Part shown: one piece after another, positions 32,301 to 41,338 of the stretch | How the letters are laid out: each line of letters opens with the position of its first letter | How positions within the stretch are numbered: the first letter of the stretch is position 1 | The notes under the pieces: model-generated | Databases searched by the model: none | What the model was told of the DNA's origin: nothing | The model's input: only the letters and a program-made list of their open reading frames with translations | NCBI RefSeq assembly: GCF_014836645.1 | Contig: NZ_JACSQM010000001.1 | Coordinates: forward strand, 620,001 to 684,000 | Length of the DNA stretch: 64,000 bases | Direction: 5' to 3' | Origin: Fictibacillus norfolkensis | GTDB taxonomy: Bacteria; Bacillota; Bacilli; Bacillales; Fictibacillaceae | Position numbers and translations under genes: made by a program

Positions 32301-33254
32301 CTTTAGAAAGTTAGGAAACTTACTATACGGGTTGATCGTGGAACGAATTGGCAGTGTGTTCACAAAAAATCCCAGCAAGTCATGCGTAAATGTTTCCGAA
32401 CGGTTCGCAACAGGAGTGCCGACCACGATATCTTTTTGTCCCGTGTATCGATACAACAAGACGTTGAAGGCTGCTAAGAAAAAACTATAAGGTGTCGCTT
32501 TGTTACTCTTCGCATATTCCCTTACTTTCAAGAGAAGCTCTTGCGGGATAGAGAACCTTACATTATCTCCTTCATATGTGGGCTGGAGTGGTCGAATGAA
32601 GTCAGTGGGCAGTTCGAGCTGTGGCGGCGCACCATCTAGATACCCACGCCAGAAACCCATCTGCTGCTCCATTGCTTCTTCATCTATCTCATCTCTTTCC
32701 CAACCTGCAAAATCTCCATACTGCAGCTCAAGCTCCTCAACTTCATCGATCGTTCCTCCCTCGATGCTCGTATAATGGGCGAGTATCTCTTTTTTTAAGA
32801 GATCGATCGACCAAGCATCGAATGCGATGTGGTGGACGTTGATCAATAAATAGTAGAGTTCTTCTTTGATACAGATAAGCTCGAAACGGATGAGTGATTC
32901 TGATTTAAAATCAAAAGGGCGTAGCGCAAACTCTTGCATATATTGTTCGATCGAAGTCGTATGTTCGATCTCTCGTTTATCCAGTTGTTTGAATGAGAGA
33001 GAAGGAGAGAGGGAGACCTTCTGCATCGGCTCCCCTTCTACCTCAGTGATCGTCGTTCTTAAGATCTCATGTTTCTCAACGATTCTACTTAACGCTTTTT
33101 CTAACGTTTGTGGCTGGATGGTTCCTCTGAGCTTAAAAATAAAAGGGATGTTGTACGTCGCACTGTTAGGAAACATCTTCTCAGAGAAATAGATCCGGTC
33201 CTGTCCAAAAGACGTTGGTAACAGATAAACCTCACTTTCGGTTGAAACGGTCAT
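29328..33254 (-). CDS. Nonribosomal peptide synthetase, module C-A-T-TE (termination)
   Basis: This 1308-residue synthetase has, in order: a condensation domain (about 10-440, motif NVHHIAFDAWS, with Ala in place of the usual Gly); an adenylation domain (about 455-940, YVIYTSGTTGKPKGVSV, NLYGPTEATVA, YRTGDLVKRL); a carrier domain (about 960-1030, DLGGHSIKVI); and a thioesterase (about 1050-1300, AGWSMGGTLS with the nucleophile Ser). By alignment to GrsA I read the specificity residues as D-A-T-Q-F-G-L-V-A; the closest code I know is glutamine (DAWQFGLID), but the match is poor. ATG 33254, 8 nt after AAAGGA, is preferred over the GTG 9 bp upstream. It receives the tripeptide from the upstream synthetase and releases the product. 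Confidence 0.93.
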   Translation of the reverse strand: MTVSTESEVYLLPTSFGQDRIYFSEKMFPNSATYNIPFIFKLRGTIQPQTLEKALSRIVEKHEILRTTITEVEGEPMQKVSLSPSLSFKQLDKREIEHTTSIEQYMQEFALRPFDFKSESLIRFELICIKEELYYLLINVHHIAFDAWSIDLLKKEILAHYTSIEGGTIDEVEELELQYGDFAGWERDEIDEEAMEQQMGFWRGYLDGAPPQLELPTDFIRPLQPTYEGDNVRFSIPQELLLKVREYAKSNKATPYSFFLAAFNVLLYRYTGQKDIVVGTPVANRSETFTHDLLGFFVNTLPIRSTINPYSKFPNFLKKSVQNFIQTFEYSNVPFERIVQAVNPERITSTQPIFQVMFTFHEGQRNVENDAFLIEHEKIYTKTSKFDLVLYIGCDEKGGIGEIEYSSEIFTKTRMKKFIAHYLLLIEEILKHPNKPISKMKIMDDHEKKELTLFKESHYPTNLFFHEWFEETVRKHEAACAVKDKLASWTYKHLNTRADQIANELIKRGVRAPSRIGIQMTRSNEQLAALLAVFKIGCSYIPLDPSLPVSRREYILKDSGAVLLIQDEEYELSGVPVLFTKDCLIDQEGSVPKLLRSPHETEAYVIYTSGTTGKPKGVSVSQASLLNHINAYVEAFPFEQGERMLQNINYTFDASITEIFSPLISGAALILSDSNCQFDVEYLAELIRSERATRAQLFHSLIERLIEHQSFTSTESLRYIFTGGEALNRRLVLNYYDRMSKEVPLINLYGPTEATVASTYFYTTPEHKETVAPIGIPFSNYRLAVLDENQEMVPVGVTGELYIGGDGVCNGYINQPQLDETFFLELDVLGKVERFYRTGDLVKRLDDGNLLFVSRKDSQVKIRGFRIELDEIKQCVLQQQEIQDAAVVVEKVGEEKKLFVFAVRHEGSRFSANALKIRMSEELPHYMVPNVIVFMEKIPINKHGKLLKEDLPFSKNDLVGSLKKRPSSLLETELVSLWEKVLGTKDISIDDDFFDLGGHSIKVIEVVGYIRKTFKVQLPISSLFQYRTVETLARHIKENTFSAGNVIVPIKREGTNAPLFIVHPGGGGALCYIPLADHLKIDHPIYGIQSVGYDSDDLIPLKTIPLMAERYVEEIQKIQPSGPYLLAGWSMGGTLSVEMARILEYQGEEVAFIGLLDAHPFDHTMVVEKRDPLVVYSQNFGLDPTVFERLNKHDQYSLLLHAAKERNVLPHNAELEDVKRILNIMAINNQASDHYIFSEPIKTDLTVFCCSERDPNHFHTIVDPSDWEKRTTGKVEAVYVHGHHNNVMSSPYVQYLGQKMTDMLKGRG

Positions 33255-33268
33255 TGCTGGCACATCCT

Positions 33269-36200
33269 TTAATTCTTGATAGTTTGTCTAATCCTCTTCA
33301 CTCGCTTGATCTCACCCTTCGGTTTGACTTTCTTTTTCGACAGCAATTCAGCGATACTATGGATCGTCGGGTTCTTAAAGATCTCTTTCAACGAGAGTTC
33401 GATGCCGAATTGGTCTTTGATCTTACCGATCATCTTCACGATCAACAATGAATGGCCGCCAAGGGTAAAGAAGTTATCTGTGTTACTCATATGAGGAAGC
33501 TTTAAGAGGTCTTCCCATATCTTGTGGATCGGTGGTTCTTGAGGAAGTGCTTCTTTCTTCACTACTTCCACTTCTTGACTCTTATAAGAAAGCAGTTTCG
33601 CTTTGTCGATTTTGCCGTTCACGGTTACAGGCAGATACGGAACAACGATGAATGCGTTCGGGATCAAACTGAGTGGCAGTACATGATATAACTGCTCTCG
33701 GATTTCTTCTGATGTGACAGTATCTGTCACAACATAGCCGTATAGAGTGACCTCGTCTTTTTCCTTTACATCGAGGATGTAACATTCCTTGATCCCTTGA
33801 ATTCGCTTGACCGCTTCTGTTACCTCACGCTTGTTAAAGCGAACGCCTCTGACCTTGATCTGTTCATCTTGACGGCCGAGTATTTCGATCTCTCCTGTTG
33901 GCAGATATCGACCGATGTCTCCTGTACGATAGATCTTGTCTTCTTCACAATCCGTAAATGGATTCTTTACAAACGTTTCCTGAACATTTTGATACCCGAG
34001 CGTTTTATAAGGCGTTCGGACGATCAACTCACCCGCTTCACCGACCCCTGTCAGTTTTCCACTGTCGTTTAAGATAAAGATCTGGGTGTCTGGTAACGAT
34101 CGACCGATAGGCATATGTTCATAGGTTTCGGTTCCTGAGACTTCATAAAAACTTTTAGCGAGTGTCGTTTCCGTTTGTCCGTATAAACTGATTAAATCCG
34201 CATGACTTTTTGCATGCCAAAGCGTGATCACTTCTTTTGAAAGTGCTTCTCCGGCAAAGAAAACATACCGAAGGTCGCTCAATTGGTTCCCCTCATACGA
34301 CTTGATCCAGAGTTTTGATAAAGATGGCACCGCATGTATCGCGGTTATCTTCTGTTCTTCGATAAAAGACAGAACGTCTTCATGCTCACTCGGAATACAT
34401 AATGTCGCTCCTGATGTTAAGGGAAGAAAAACATCTCGTAAGTAAACATCAAACGTCACGTTCGTCAGTTGTGCGAACCGATCACTATGTTTGATCTTAA
34501 AATTAGAACGCTGCCACTCTAAGAAGTGTGACAACCCGTTATGTGTTCCTAAGATCCCTTTTGGTTTTCCGGTAGTCCCTGATGTAAAGAAAAGATAAGC
34601 GCCACGATTCTCTTTCGGTCTTATCGCGAGATCTACTAGATTTTCACTGAGTTCATCAAAACGCGATAGTGGTAGCGAAAGTTCATCTAAGACGGATACG
34701 TGGTCTGGGTTCAACTCCTCTGTCAGAAGAATTCGCTTCACGTTCGACTGCGATAACATCTCTTTTAAACGAACACTTGGTACGTTCTCATCTACGTTTA
34801 AAAACACAGCGTCACATTCTAACACGCCTAAGATAGATACGATCATACGGTAACTTCGTTTTCCGTAAACCGCGACTACGTCACCTGGAGAAATAGTGGA
34901 AAGAAGGCCTGACGCCACTCGATCTACTTCGTGATTCAACTGTTTGTAACTATAACTGTTGCCGTCTTCTTCAACCGCCGTTTGTTCCGGTGTTTCCTCT
35001 CCAATACGCCTGATCAGATTCGTGATACGCGGATACTCTTTTGAGACCAGCTGACTCTCTAAATCAGGTAGAAGAGGTGAGAGCGATGGTGTTACGAGTG
35101 AACATTCTTTTAGCATCATCTGTGGTTGTTGGATACAAGTTCTTAACAGATGCAAATATTGTTCGATGAACGCCTTCATCCTCTTCGATGAGAACGAGCT
35201 GTTCTGATACGAAAGGTCTAACACATATTCTGATTCTGTTTCTTCGATGTATAACGTCATAAAGAACTTGGATTGAATCTCATCAACGTCCACTTCTTGG
35301 ACATTCATATCGCCGACTCTAAAATCTGTTTTCTCTTCAAAACTGCGATAGTTGATCATCACATCAAACAATGGATTACGGTTTAAGTTCCTCTCAGGCT
35401 GAACAGTCTCTACGATTCGCTCAAACGGAACATCTTGGTTGTGAAAAGCATGGAAGACGGTATCACGTACGATGTCCAAGTGTTCTTGAACAGTCCCTTC
35501 ACACTTCACCGTCGTTCGTAATGGCAAGGTGTTTAAAAACAGCCCGACAGAGCCTTCCAGCTCTTCTAAAGGACGGTTGACGATCGGTGTTCCGACGATG
35601 ATGTCCTCTTCTCTTGAGAGTCTCGCGAGTAGCGCATAAAACGCACCCAGAAACACGATGAACGGTGTATACTTTTGGTCTTTACTGAACTGCTTGATCA
35701 TCTTAGAAAACGGTTTTGGCACGTGTTGTTTTATCGTGTTATTGCCTCTTCGGTTTTCGTCCAAATCTTGAGGCAACTGCAGGAAAGGTATGGGTCCACT
35801 AAGTTTTTCTTTCCAGTACAGAAGCTGTTTTTGGCTGTTCTCGCTTTTTTCGATTTGTTCGTTATAAGCGAGTGCATAGTCTGGATACTGCACAAGGTAA
35901 GACGAAAGTTCTTCGCCGTTACAAAGCTTGATAAGTTCATCTTTGATCACCATGAGCGACCATCCATCACTGACGATATGGTGGAGCGTGAGTATCAGAT
36001 ACATCTCATCGACCATCTCGACAAGAGTGGCTCTCACCAAAGGTCCTTGGGTAAGATCGAACGAAGTCTGAAGTTCTTGTTGAACGATCGATTGAATCGA
36101 AACCTTCTCAATCTTTCGTCTGTTCAACTCGATCTCCCCTTTATCCATGACCATCTGGAGAGGTTCACCGTCTCTATTGATAAAAGAAGTCCGCAACGAT

Positions 36201-39200
36201 TCGTGTCGGGCTAGTAATGCGTTGATGGCATGCTGGAGTTTTTCCGGATCCATGAGTCCATCGAACCTCAAAACGAGCGGCATGTTGTATTTGCTGTCTT
36301 GGTTGAGTTGATCTAGAAACCATATGCTTCTTTGTGCATCTGTTAAAGGTACCACTTCTGTTTTATCTGTTCGTTCCGTTATCGTAAGTAGATCTGTCTT
36401 CTCGTAAACGTTCATGACTTCGCTAAGACTTTTGATCGTCGGATGGTCGAACAGCACCTTTACTGGTAATGCTAAAGAAAACGATTTGTTGATGCTTGCC
36501 ATGATCTTTACGGCTAACAGAGAGTGTCCGCCAAGTTCAAAGAAATCATCGTTCGTCCCGATATGATCGATGCCTAGTTTGTCTACCCAGATCGATAAGA
36601 TCTCTCTTTCCGTATCGTTTGAAGGTACCGTAAACTCTGTGCTTACGACTAAGTTCGATTCAGATATGTTCGGTAGCTGGTTTCGGTCGACTTTCCCGTT
36701 AGCGTTAAGTGGGAACTGTTGAAGTTCCATATAAAAGCTCGGTACCATGTATTCAGGAAGCTCTTTTGAGAGCTTGTTCTTGATAGTCAACCCATCCAGA
36801 TCAAACTCATCACTCGAGAAGTAGGCGATAAGGTGGGAGACTACATCTCCTTTTTGAAACAAAACCACCGCATCTTTGATTCCGTCGATTTCGCGGATGC
36901 GATTCTCGATCTCACCTAACTCCACCCTCATCCCTCGAATCTTTACCTGGTTATCTTCTCTTCCTAAGAACATGATGTTTCCGTCTTCTGTAAGATATCC
37001 GCGGTCTCCGGTTCTATACATGTGTTCACCAGGATAAAAAGGATCATCCATAAAAGAAGCTTTTGTTTTTTCAGGGTTGTTCAGATACCCTCTCGCAAGC
37101 CCGATCCCTGCGATGTATAAATCACCTGGCACGCCGATCGGAACCGGCTGCAGATAACGATCGAGCGCATACACCCGGTTGTTATCGATCGGTCTTCCGA
37201 CCGACACGATGTATGAACCACCCGTGTAATCCTGTTTACAACCAAAACATGTAGAATCGATCGATACTTCCGTCGCACCCCAGGTGTTGTATAGATGACC
37301 CGGCATCTTTTCGTAGAACTGGTTCATCAGTTCGCTTTTTAACGCTTCACCACTCGAGACAACGACTCGAAGATTTTTAAGCTTCTCTTTCATCTCTGGC
37401 GTCATCTCGTCTATGACCATCTGCAGCATGCTTGGTACGAACTGAAGAAGTGACACGTTATACTGGACGGCATAGCGTAAGATCTCATGAGGATCCTTAT
37501 GTGCTCCCGGCGGGATAAGAGCGATCCTCCCCCCTACCATCAACGGCCAGAAGAATTCGATCGCCGCATCATCAAACGTCAATGTCGTCTTTTGAAGTGC
37601 TGTCTCACCCTCTCTTAGATGGTGCTTGTTCTGCATCCAACAAACACGGTTCACCCAGCCTCTATGTGTGCTGCTCACGCCTTTTGGTTTTCCGGTTGAT
37701 CCCGACGTATAATACACAGATACTAAGTTCAGTGGTGACAGGTCGACCGTCGGCTTTTCAGTCGAGAGATCATCCATTCGACTCTGAATCTCTTCGAACA
37801 TCAAAACGTTGATCTCTTTTTCTTCTCCAAGTGTTAACGCTTGATTCGTTATACAGACTGGCGCGTTAGCATCGATTAAGATGTCTTTCATCCGCGATTC
37901 GGGTGCCTCGATATCTAAAGGAAGATAAGCGCCTCCGGCTTTTAAGATACCCATCATCGCGATGACGAGCTCGATGGATCGTCCCATCACAAGTCCGACT
38001 GGTGTATCTGGAGTGATGCCCTCTTGTATCAAAAGATGAGCGAGCTGGTTGGCTCTTCTTTCAAGCTCACCGTACGTGATCGTTTCTCCCTCGTATTCTG
38101 CTGCCACGTAATCTGGTGTTTTCTTAACTTGTCTTTCAAACAGTTCGTGAAGATGAACATCAGGAAAAGCCATTTGTGTCTTGTTAAAACCATAGATCAC
38201 CTTTTCTCGTTCTTCATCTGTTACTAACGACCATTCATCGATCGGGTTCTCAGATTCTATGAATTGAAACATTTGTTTAAACAAAGAAGCCAATCGGTCT
38301 ATATCCTTTTGTTGGAAAACGTCACTTCTATATTCAAACTTCCCTCTAAGACCTTCATCAGAAGGTTCAAGAAACAAAGTAAGATCGAATTTCGAAGTTT
38401 GATTGTTTAATAAGACCGGGTGCCCCAGTTTGAGTGTATCTGTTGTTGTTACGGCATCCGGATAGTTCTGAAAAGCGAACATGTATTGAAAGAGCGGGTT
38501 TTGGTTCGACGCTCGGTTCGGTTGGACCGCCTCTACCACCTTCTCAAACGGTACTTTATCGTTTGAAAGTGCTTCAAGCGTCGTGTATTTTACCGCTTGA
38601 AGAAAATCTTTAAACGTCATCGTCCCTTCGATCTGGTTACGTAAGACGATCGTGTTCACAAACATCCCGATGATGTCGTCAGTTCCTTCGAACGACCTCC
38701 CCGCAACAGGTGTACCGATCGAGATATCTTTTTCACTTGATAACTTGTAGATTAAGAGTTTGTACAACGAAAGGAGACCCGTGTAGAGCGTCACTCCTGA
38801 GTTCTTGCAAAACGTTTCTAATGAATGAAGTTCTTGCTTAGATAACTGAAAAGTTACCTCATCACCAGGACTACCAGTGCTCTCTCTATGTTTTTGAGTT
38901 TTGAACAACTCGATAGATGGCGTGTCTTTACTCAGTTTACGTTTCCAGAAATTGATCTGCTCTTGTGCTTCTGTGGTAGATGAGTAACGTTCTTGAGAGT
39001 TGATATAATCCTTATAACTGCCTGTTACCTTGATTGGCTCTCCCTCATAAGCTGAAAGAAGGTTGTTTAAGAAGATGGATTCTGACCACCCGTCAAAGAT
39101 GATGTGGTGACAGTTAAAATAGAAACGATACTGATCATCAGATACCTTAAATAAGGTAAACCGATACAGAGGACCGGTTGATAAGTGAAATGATTTAGCA

Positions 39201-41338
39201 GCATCTTCTCTCATATAATCTTCGGTCATCTTGATAGCTTGATCATAGGAAGACATGGAATAGTCCAACATAACCAACTCACTTGTTCTTCCTTCGTCGA
39301 TTACACAAACTGGTTCACCGTTTTTCGTTAAAAAACGGCTTTGAAGTACACTTTGATTCTGTATGACAAGATCAAGACTACTCTTGAAATCTTGAAGTCT
39401 AAGGTCTCCTTCTATGTCTACAAAACTAGGAAGGTTATAAAGAGAAGAAGCACCCTCGAACTCGTTGAGGAACCAGAGCCTCTTTTGTGCGTCAGAAAGG
39501 GTATTACAGCTCTCACTCACAAATTGTAGGTCTTCGTCTTCTAGCATCACACTCTTGTTGTCCACATAAGATGCTAGACTAGAAATCGTTGGATGTTCAA
39601 AGACCGTTTGGATTGTCATCGGTACGCCGTATTTTTTTCTGAGACGACTAGCCACACGTGCCGCAAACAACGAGTTTCCACCTATGTATACAAAGGATTG
39701 ATGAAGAGACGAAGAAACTCCTAAATCATCTTTCCAGACACTCGCGATAAACGTTTCCGTTTCGGTTAAGGTTTCAGATTCAATCTCTTCCTCTTCTATG
39801 ATGGGACGAGGAAGCGCTGCACGATCCACTTTTCCGTTTATTGATAGCGGAAGTTTTTCTAAACAGACGAACAGAGTAGGAACCATATATTCAGGCAGTA
39901 CGCTCATCAGTTGCGATCGTACTGCTTCTTCTACAAAATCTTGCTTCTTCTCTAATACGAGGTAAGCGGTCAAAAACTGTCGTGTACCTTCTGTAACTGC
40001 AATAACGACACTCTGCTTAATGAGGTCAATGTTCTCAAGAGCTTGTTCGATCTCACCGAGTTCTATTCGTAAACCGTTGATCTTAACTTGAAAATCGTTG
40101 CGACCGATATAACCGATCGCTCCATCTCTACGCAGGCGACAGAGGTCTCCTGTCTTATACAATTTCTCACCCGTTTTAATAGGGTTCGGGATGAATCGTT
40201 CGCTCGTTAGAGTCGGTTGTCCGTAATAACCGGTTGCAAGTCCCACTCCACCGATATACAGTTCCCCGCTCTCCCCTTGAGCCACTGGTCGCATCTTTTC
40301 ATCTAAGAGATAGAGATCGATGTTACTGATGGGGTATCCGATCGGAACAGAAGAACTTCTGTCATCAATCGTACATCTCCAATAGGAAACGTCGATCGCT
40401 GCTTCTGTTGGTCCGTACAAGTTATAAAGCTCTACATCTGCCGATTGATTGAAAAATTGCCTCTCTGTCGACTTCTTTAATGCCTCTCCGCTACAGATCA
40501 CCCTCTTTATAGAAGTTTCGGAAAGATCGGAAACAGCATCCAAGAAGAGTTGAAGCATTGATGGAACAAAATGCAGAGTCGTCACCCTATATTCTTGAAT
40601 CGTTTGATACAAATAATCCGGATCCTTATGTCCGTCTGGTTTGGCCATGACGATCGATGCACCTTCCATCAACGGCCAAAAGAACTCCCAAACGGATACA
40701 TCGAAACTATACGGTGTCTTCTGCAGAATCCGATCGTTACCGTTGAGTAAAAACTCACGCTGCATCCACTGCAACCTATTATTGAGTGCTCGGTGCGTGT
40801 TCATGACGCCTTTTGGTTTGCCGGTAGAGCCAGAGGTATAGATGATGTACATGAGAGAATCTGCATCCATCTCCATCTCAGGATTTGCGATCAGCTTCTC
40901 ACTCCATGAAAACGTGTCTAAGAAAACAACATCACAATCCTCAAAAAGAGATCGGTACTTTTTCGCTGTTACAACGAGTGGCTGTCCTAATTCACTCACC
41001 AATCCTTGAATCCTTGCGATAGGAAAAGTCGGATCGACGGGAACATATGCGCCTCCCGCTTTTAAGATTCCAAGTAACGCAATGACCATCTCGAGTGATC
41101 GCTCAAGACTGACGATGACAGGTTCCTCACGCTTGAGTCCTTTATTCAATAACAGGTGAGCCACCTGATTAGCTCGGTCGTTCAATTCGCTATACGTAAG
41201 TGACTCATCTTGAAAGAAGACCGCGACATGATTAGGCGTTCTCTCTACTTGTTGTTCGATTAAATGATGAATACAGGCATCATCATTTGAAAACGTTTCT
41301 CTTCTACCTTCTAACACGTGAGTAAAAACAGTATCCAT
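33269..41338 (-). CDS. Nonribosomal peptide synthetase, three modules A-T-C-A-T-C-A-T
   Basis: This 2689-residue protein begins directly with an adenylation domain, so it starts the chain. Approximate domains are A1 20-510, T1 530-600 (YIGGNSLFAAR), C1 620-1060 (HHIIFDGWS), A2 1070-1560, T2 1580-1650 (LGGHSLLAVK), C2 1660-2090 (HHIVSDGWS), A3 2110-2590 and T3 2600-2670 (LGGHSLLIVK). Specificity residues read by eye are A1 D-V-W-H-I-S-L-I-D, which fits serine well; A2 D-D-I-Q-V-S-T-I-D, no code I know and thus a candidate for 2,3-diaminobutyrate; and A3 D-V-R-H-F-A-L-L-A, unassigned and divergent in core motifs (GQTETT, RGVRFNKREV). No epimerisation or methylation domain is present. It starts at TAGATG, directly after the ketosynthase stop. 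Confidence 0.94.
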   Translation of the reverse strand: MDTVFTHVLEGRRETFSNDDACIHHLIEQQVERTPNHVAVFFQDESLTYSELNDRANQVAHLLLNKGLKREEPVIVSLERSLEMVIALLGILKAGGAYVPVDPTFPIARIQGLVSELGQPLVVTAKKYRSLFEDCDVVFLDTFSWSEKLIANPEMEMDADSLMYIIYTSGSTGKPKGVMNTHRALNNRLQWMQREFLLNGNDRILQKTPYSFDVSVWEFFWPLMEGASIVMAKPDGHKDPDYLYQTIQEYRVTTLHFVPSMLQLFLDAVSDLSETSIKRVICSGEALKKSTERQFFNQSADVELYNLYGPTEAAIDVSYWRCTIDDRSSSVPIGYPISNIDLYLLDEKMRPVAQGESGELYIGGVGLATGYYGQPTLTSERFIPNPIKTGEKLYKTGDLCRLRRDGAIGYIGRNDFQVKINGLRIELGEIEQALENIDLIKQSVVIAVTEGTRQFLTAYLVLEKKQDFVEEAVRSQLMSVLPEYMVPTLFVCLEKLPLSINGKVDRAALPRPIIEEEEIESETLTETETFIASVWKDDLGVSSSLHQSFVYIGGNSLFAARVASRLRKKYGVPMTIQTVFEHPTISSLASYVDNKSVMLEDEDLQFVSESCNTLSDAQKRLWFLNEFEGASSLYNLPSFVDIEGDLRLQDFKSSLDLVIQNQSVLQSRFLTKNGEPVCVIDEGRTSELVMLDYSMSSYDQAIKMTEDYMREDAAKSFHLSTGPLYRFTLFKVSDDQYRFYFNCHHIIFDGWSESIFLNNLLSAYEGEPIKVTGSYKDYINSQERYSSTTEAQEQINFWKRKLSKDTPSIELFKTQKHRESTGSPGDEVTFQLSKQELHSLETFCKNSGVTLYTGLLSLYKLLIYKLSSEKDISIGTPVAGRSFEGTDDIIGMFVNTIVLRNQIEGTMTFKDFLQAVKYTTLEALSNDKVPFEKVVEAVQPNRASNQNPLFQYMFAFQNYPDAVTTTDTLKLGHPVLLNNQTSKFDLTLFLEPSDEGLRGKFEYRSDVFQQKDIDRLASLFKQMFQFIESENPIDEWSLVTDEEREKVIYGFNKTQMAFPDVHLHELFERQVKKTPDYVAAEYEGETITYGELERRANQLAHLLIQEGITPDTPVGLVMGRSIELVIAMMGILKAGGAYLPLDIEAPESRMKDILIDANAPVCITNQALTLGEEKEINVLMFEEIQSRMDDLSTEKPTVDLSPLNLVSVYYTSGSTGKPKGVSSTHRGWVNRVCWMQNKHHLREGETALQKTTLTFDDAAIEFFWPLMVGGRIALIPPGAHKDPHEILRYAVQYNVSLLQFVPSMLQMVIDEMTPEMKEKLKNLRVVVSSGEALKSELMNQFYEKMPGHLYNTWGATEVSIDSTCFGCKQDYTGGSYIVSVGRPIDNNRVYALDRYLQPVPIGVPGDLYIAGIGLARGYLNNPEKTKASFMDDPFYPGEHMYRTGDRGYLTEDGNIMFLGREDNQVKIRGMRVELGEIENRIREIDGIKDAVVLFQKGDVVSHLIAYFSSDEFDLDGLTIKNKLSKELPEYMVPSFYMELQQFPLNANGKVDRNQLPNISESNLVVSTEFTVPSNDTEREILSIWVDKLGIDHIGTNDDFFELGGHSLLAVKIMASINKSFSLALPVKVLFDHPTIKSLSEVMNVYEKTDLLTITERTDKTEVVPLTDAQRSIWFLDQLNQDSKYNMPLVLRFDGLMDPEKLQHAINALLARHESLRTSFINRDGEPLQMVMDKGEIELNRRKIEKVSIQSIVQQELQTSFDLTQGPLVRATLVEMVDEMYLILTLHHIVSDGWSLMVIKDELIKLCNGEELSSYLVQYPDYALAYNEQIEKSENSQKQLLYWKEKLSGPIPFLQLPQDLDENRRGNNTIKQHVPKPFSKMIKQFSKDQKYTPFIVFLGAFYALLARLSREEDIIVGTPIVNRPLEELEGSVGLFLNTLPLRTTVKCEGTVQEHLDIVRDTVFHAFHNQDVPFERIVETVQPERNLNRNPLFDVMINYRSFEEKTDFRVGDMNVQEVDVDEIQSKFFMTLYIEETESEYVLDLSYQNSSFSSKRMKAFIEQYLHLLRTCIQQPQMMLKECSLVTPSLSPLLPDLESQLVSKEYPRITNLIRRIGEETPEQTAVEEDGNSYSYKQLNHEVDRVASGLLSTISPGDVVAVYGKRSYRMIVSILGVLECDAVFLNVDENVPSVRLKEMLSQSNVKRILLTEELNPDHVSVLDELSLPLSRFDELSENLVDLAIRPKENRGAYLFFTSGTTGKPKGILGTHNGLSHFLEWQRSNFKIKHSDRFAQLTNVTFDVYLRDVFLPLTSGATLCIPSEHEDVLSFIEEQKITAIHAVPSLSKLWIKSYEGNQLSDLRYVFFAGEALSKEVITLWHAKSHADLISLYGQTETTLAKSFYEVSGTETYEHMPIGRSLPDTQIFILNDSGKLTGVGEAGELIVRTPYKTLGYQNVQETFVKNPFTDCEEDKIYRTGDIGRYLPTGEIEILGRQDEQIKVRGVRFNKREVTEAVKRIQGIKECYILDVKEKDEVTLYGYVVTDTVTSEEIREQLYHVLPLSLIPNAFIVVPYLPVTVNGKIDKAKLLSYKSQEVEVVKKEALPQEPPIHKIWEDLLKLPHMSNTDNFFTLGGHSLLIVKMIGKIKDQFGIELSLKEIFKNPTIHSIAELLSKKKVKPKGEIKRVKRIRQTIKN

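Noticed and set aside
33269..41338. Epimerisation domain after A2 or A3
   Set aside because: The segments following the carrier domains carry HHxxxDG condensation motifs and lead into the next A domain, or end the protein; no extra domain space is left.
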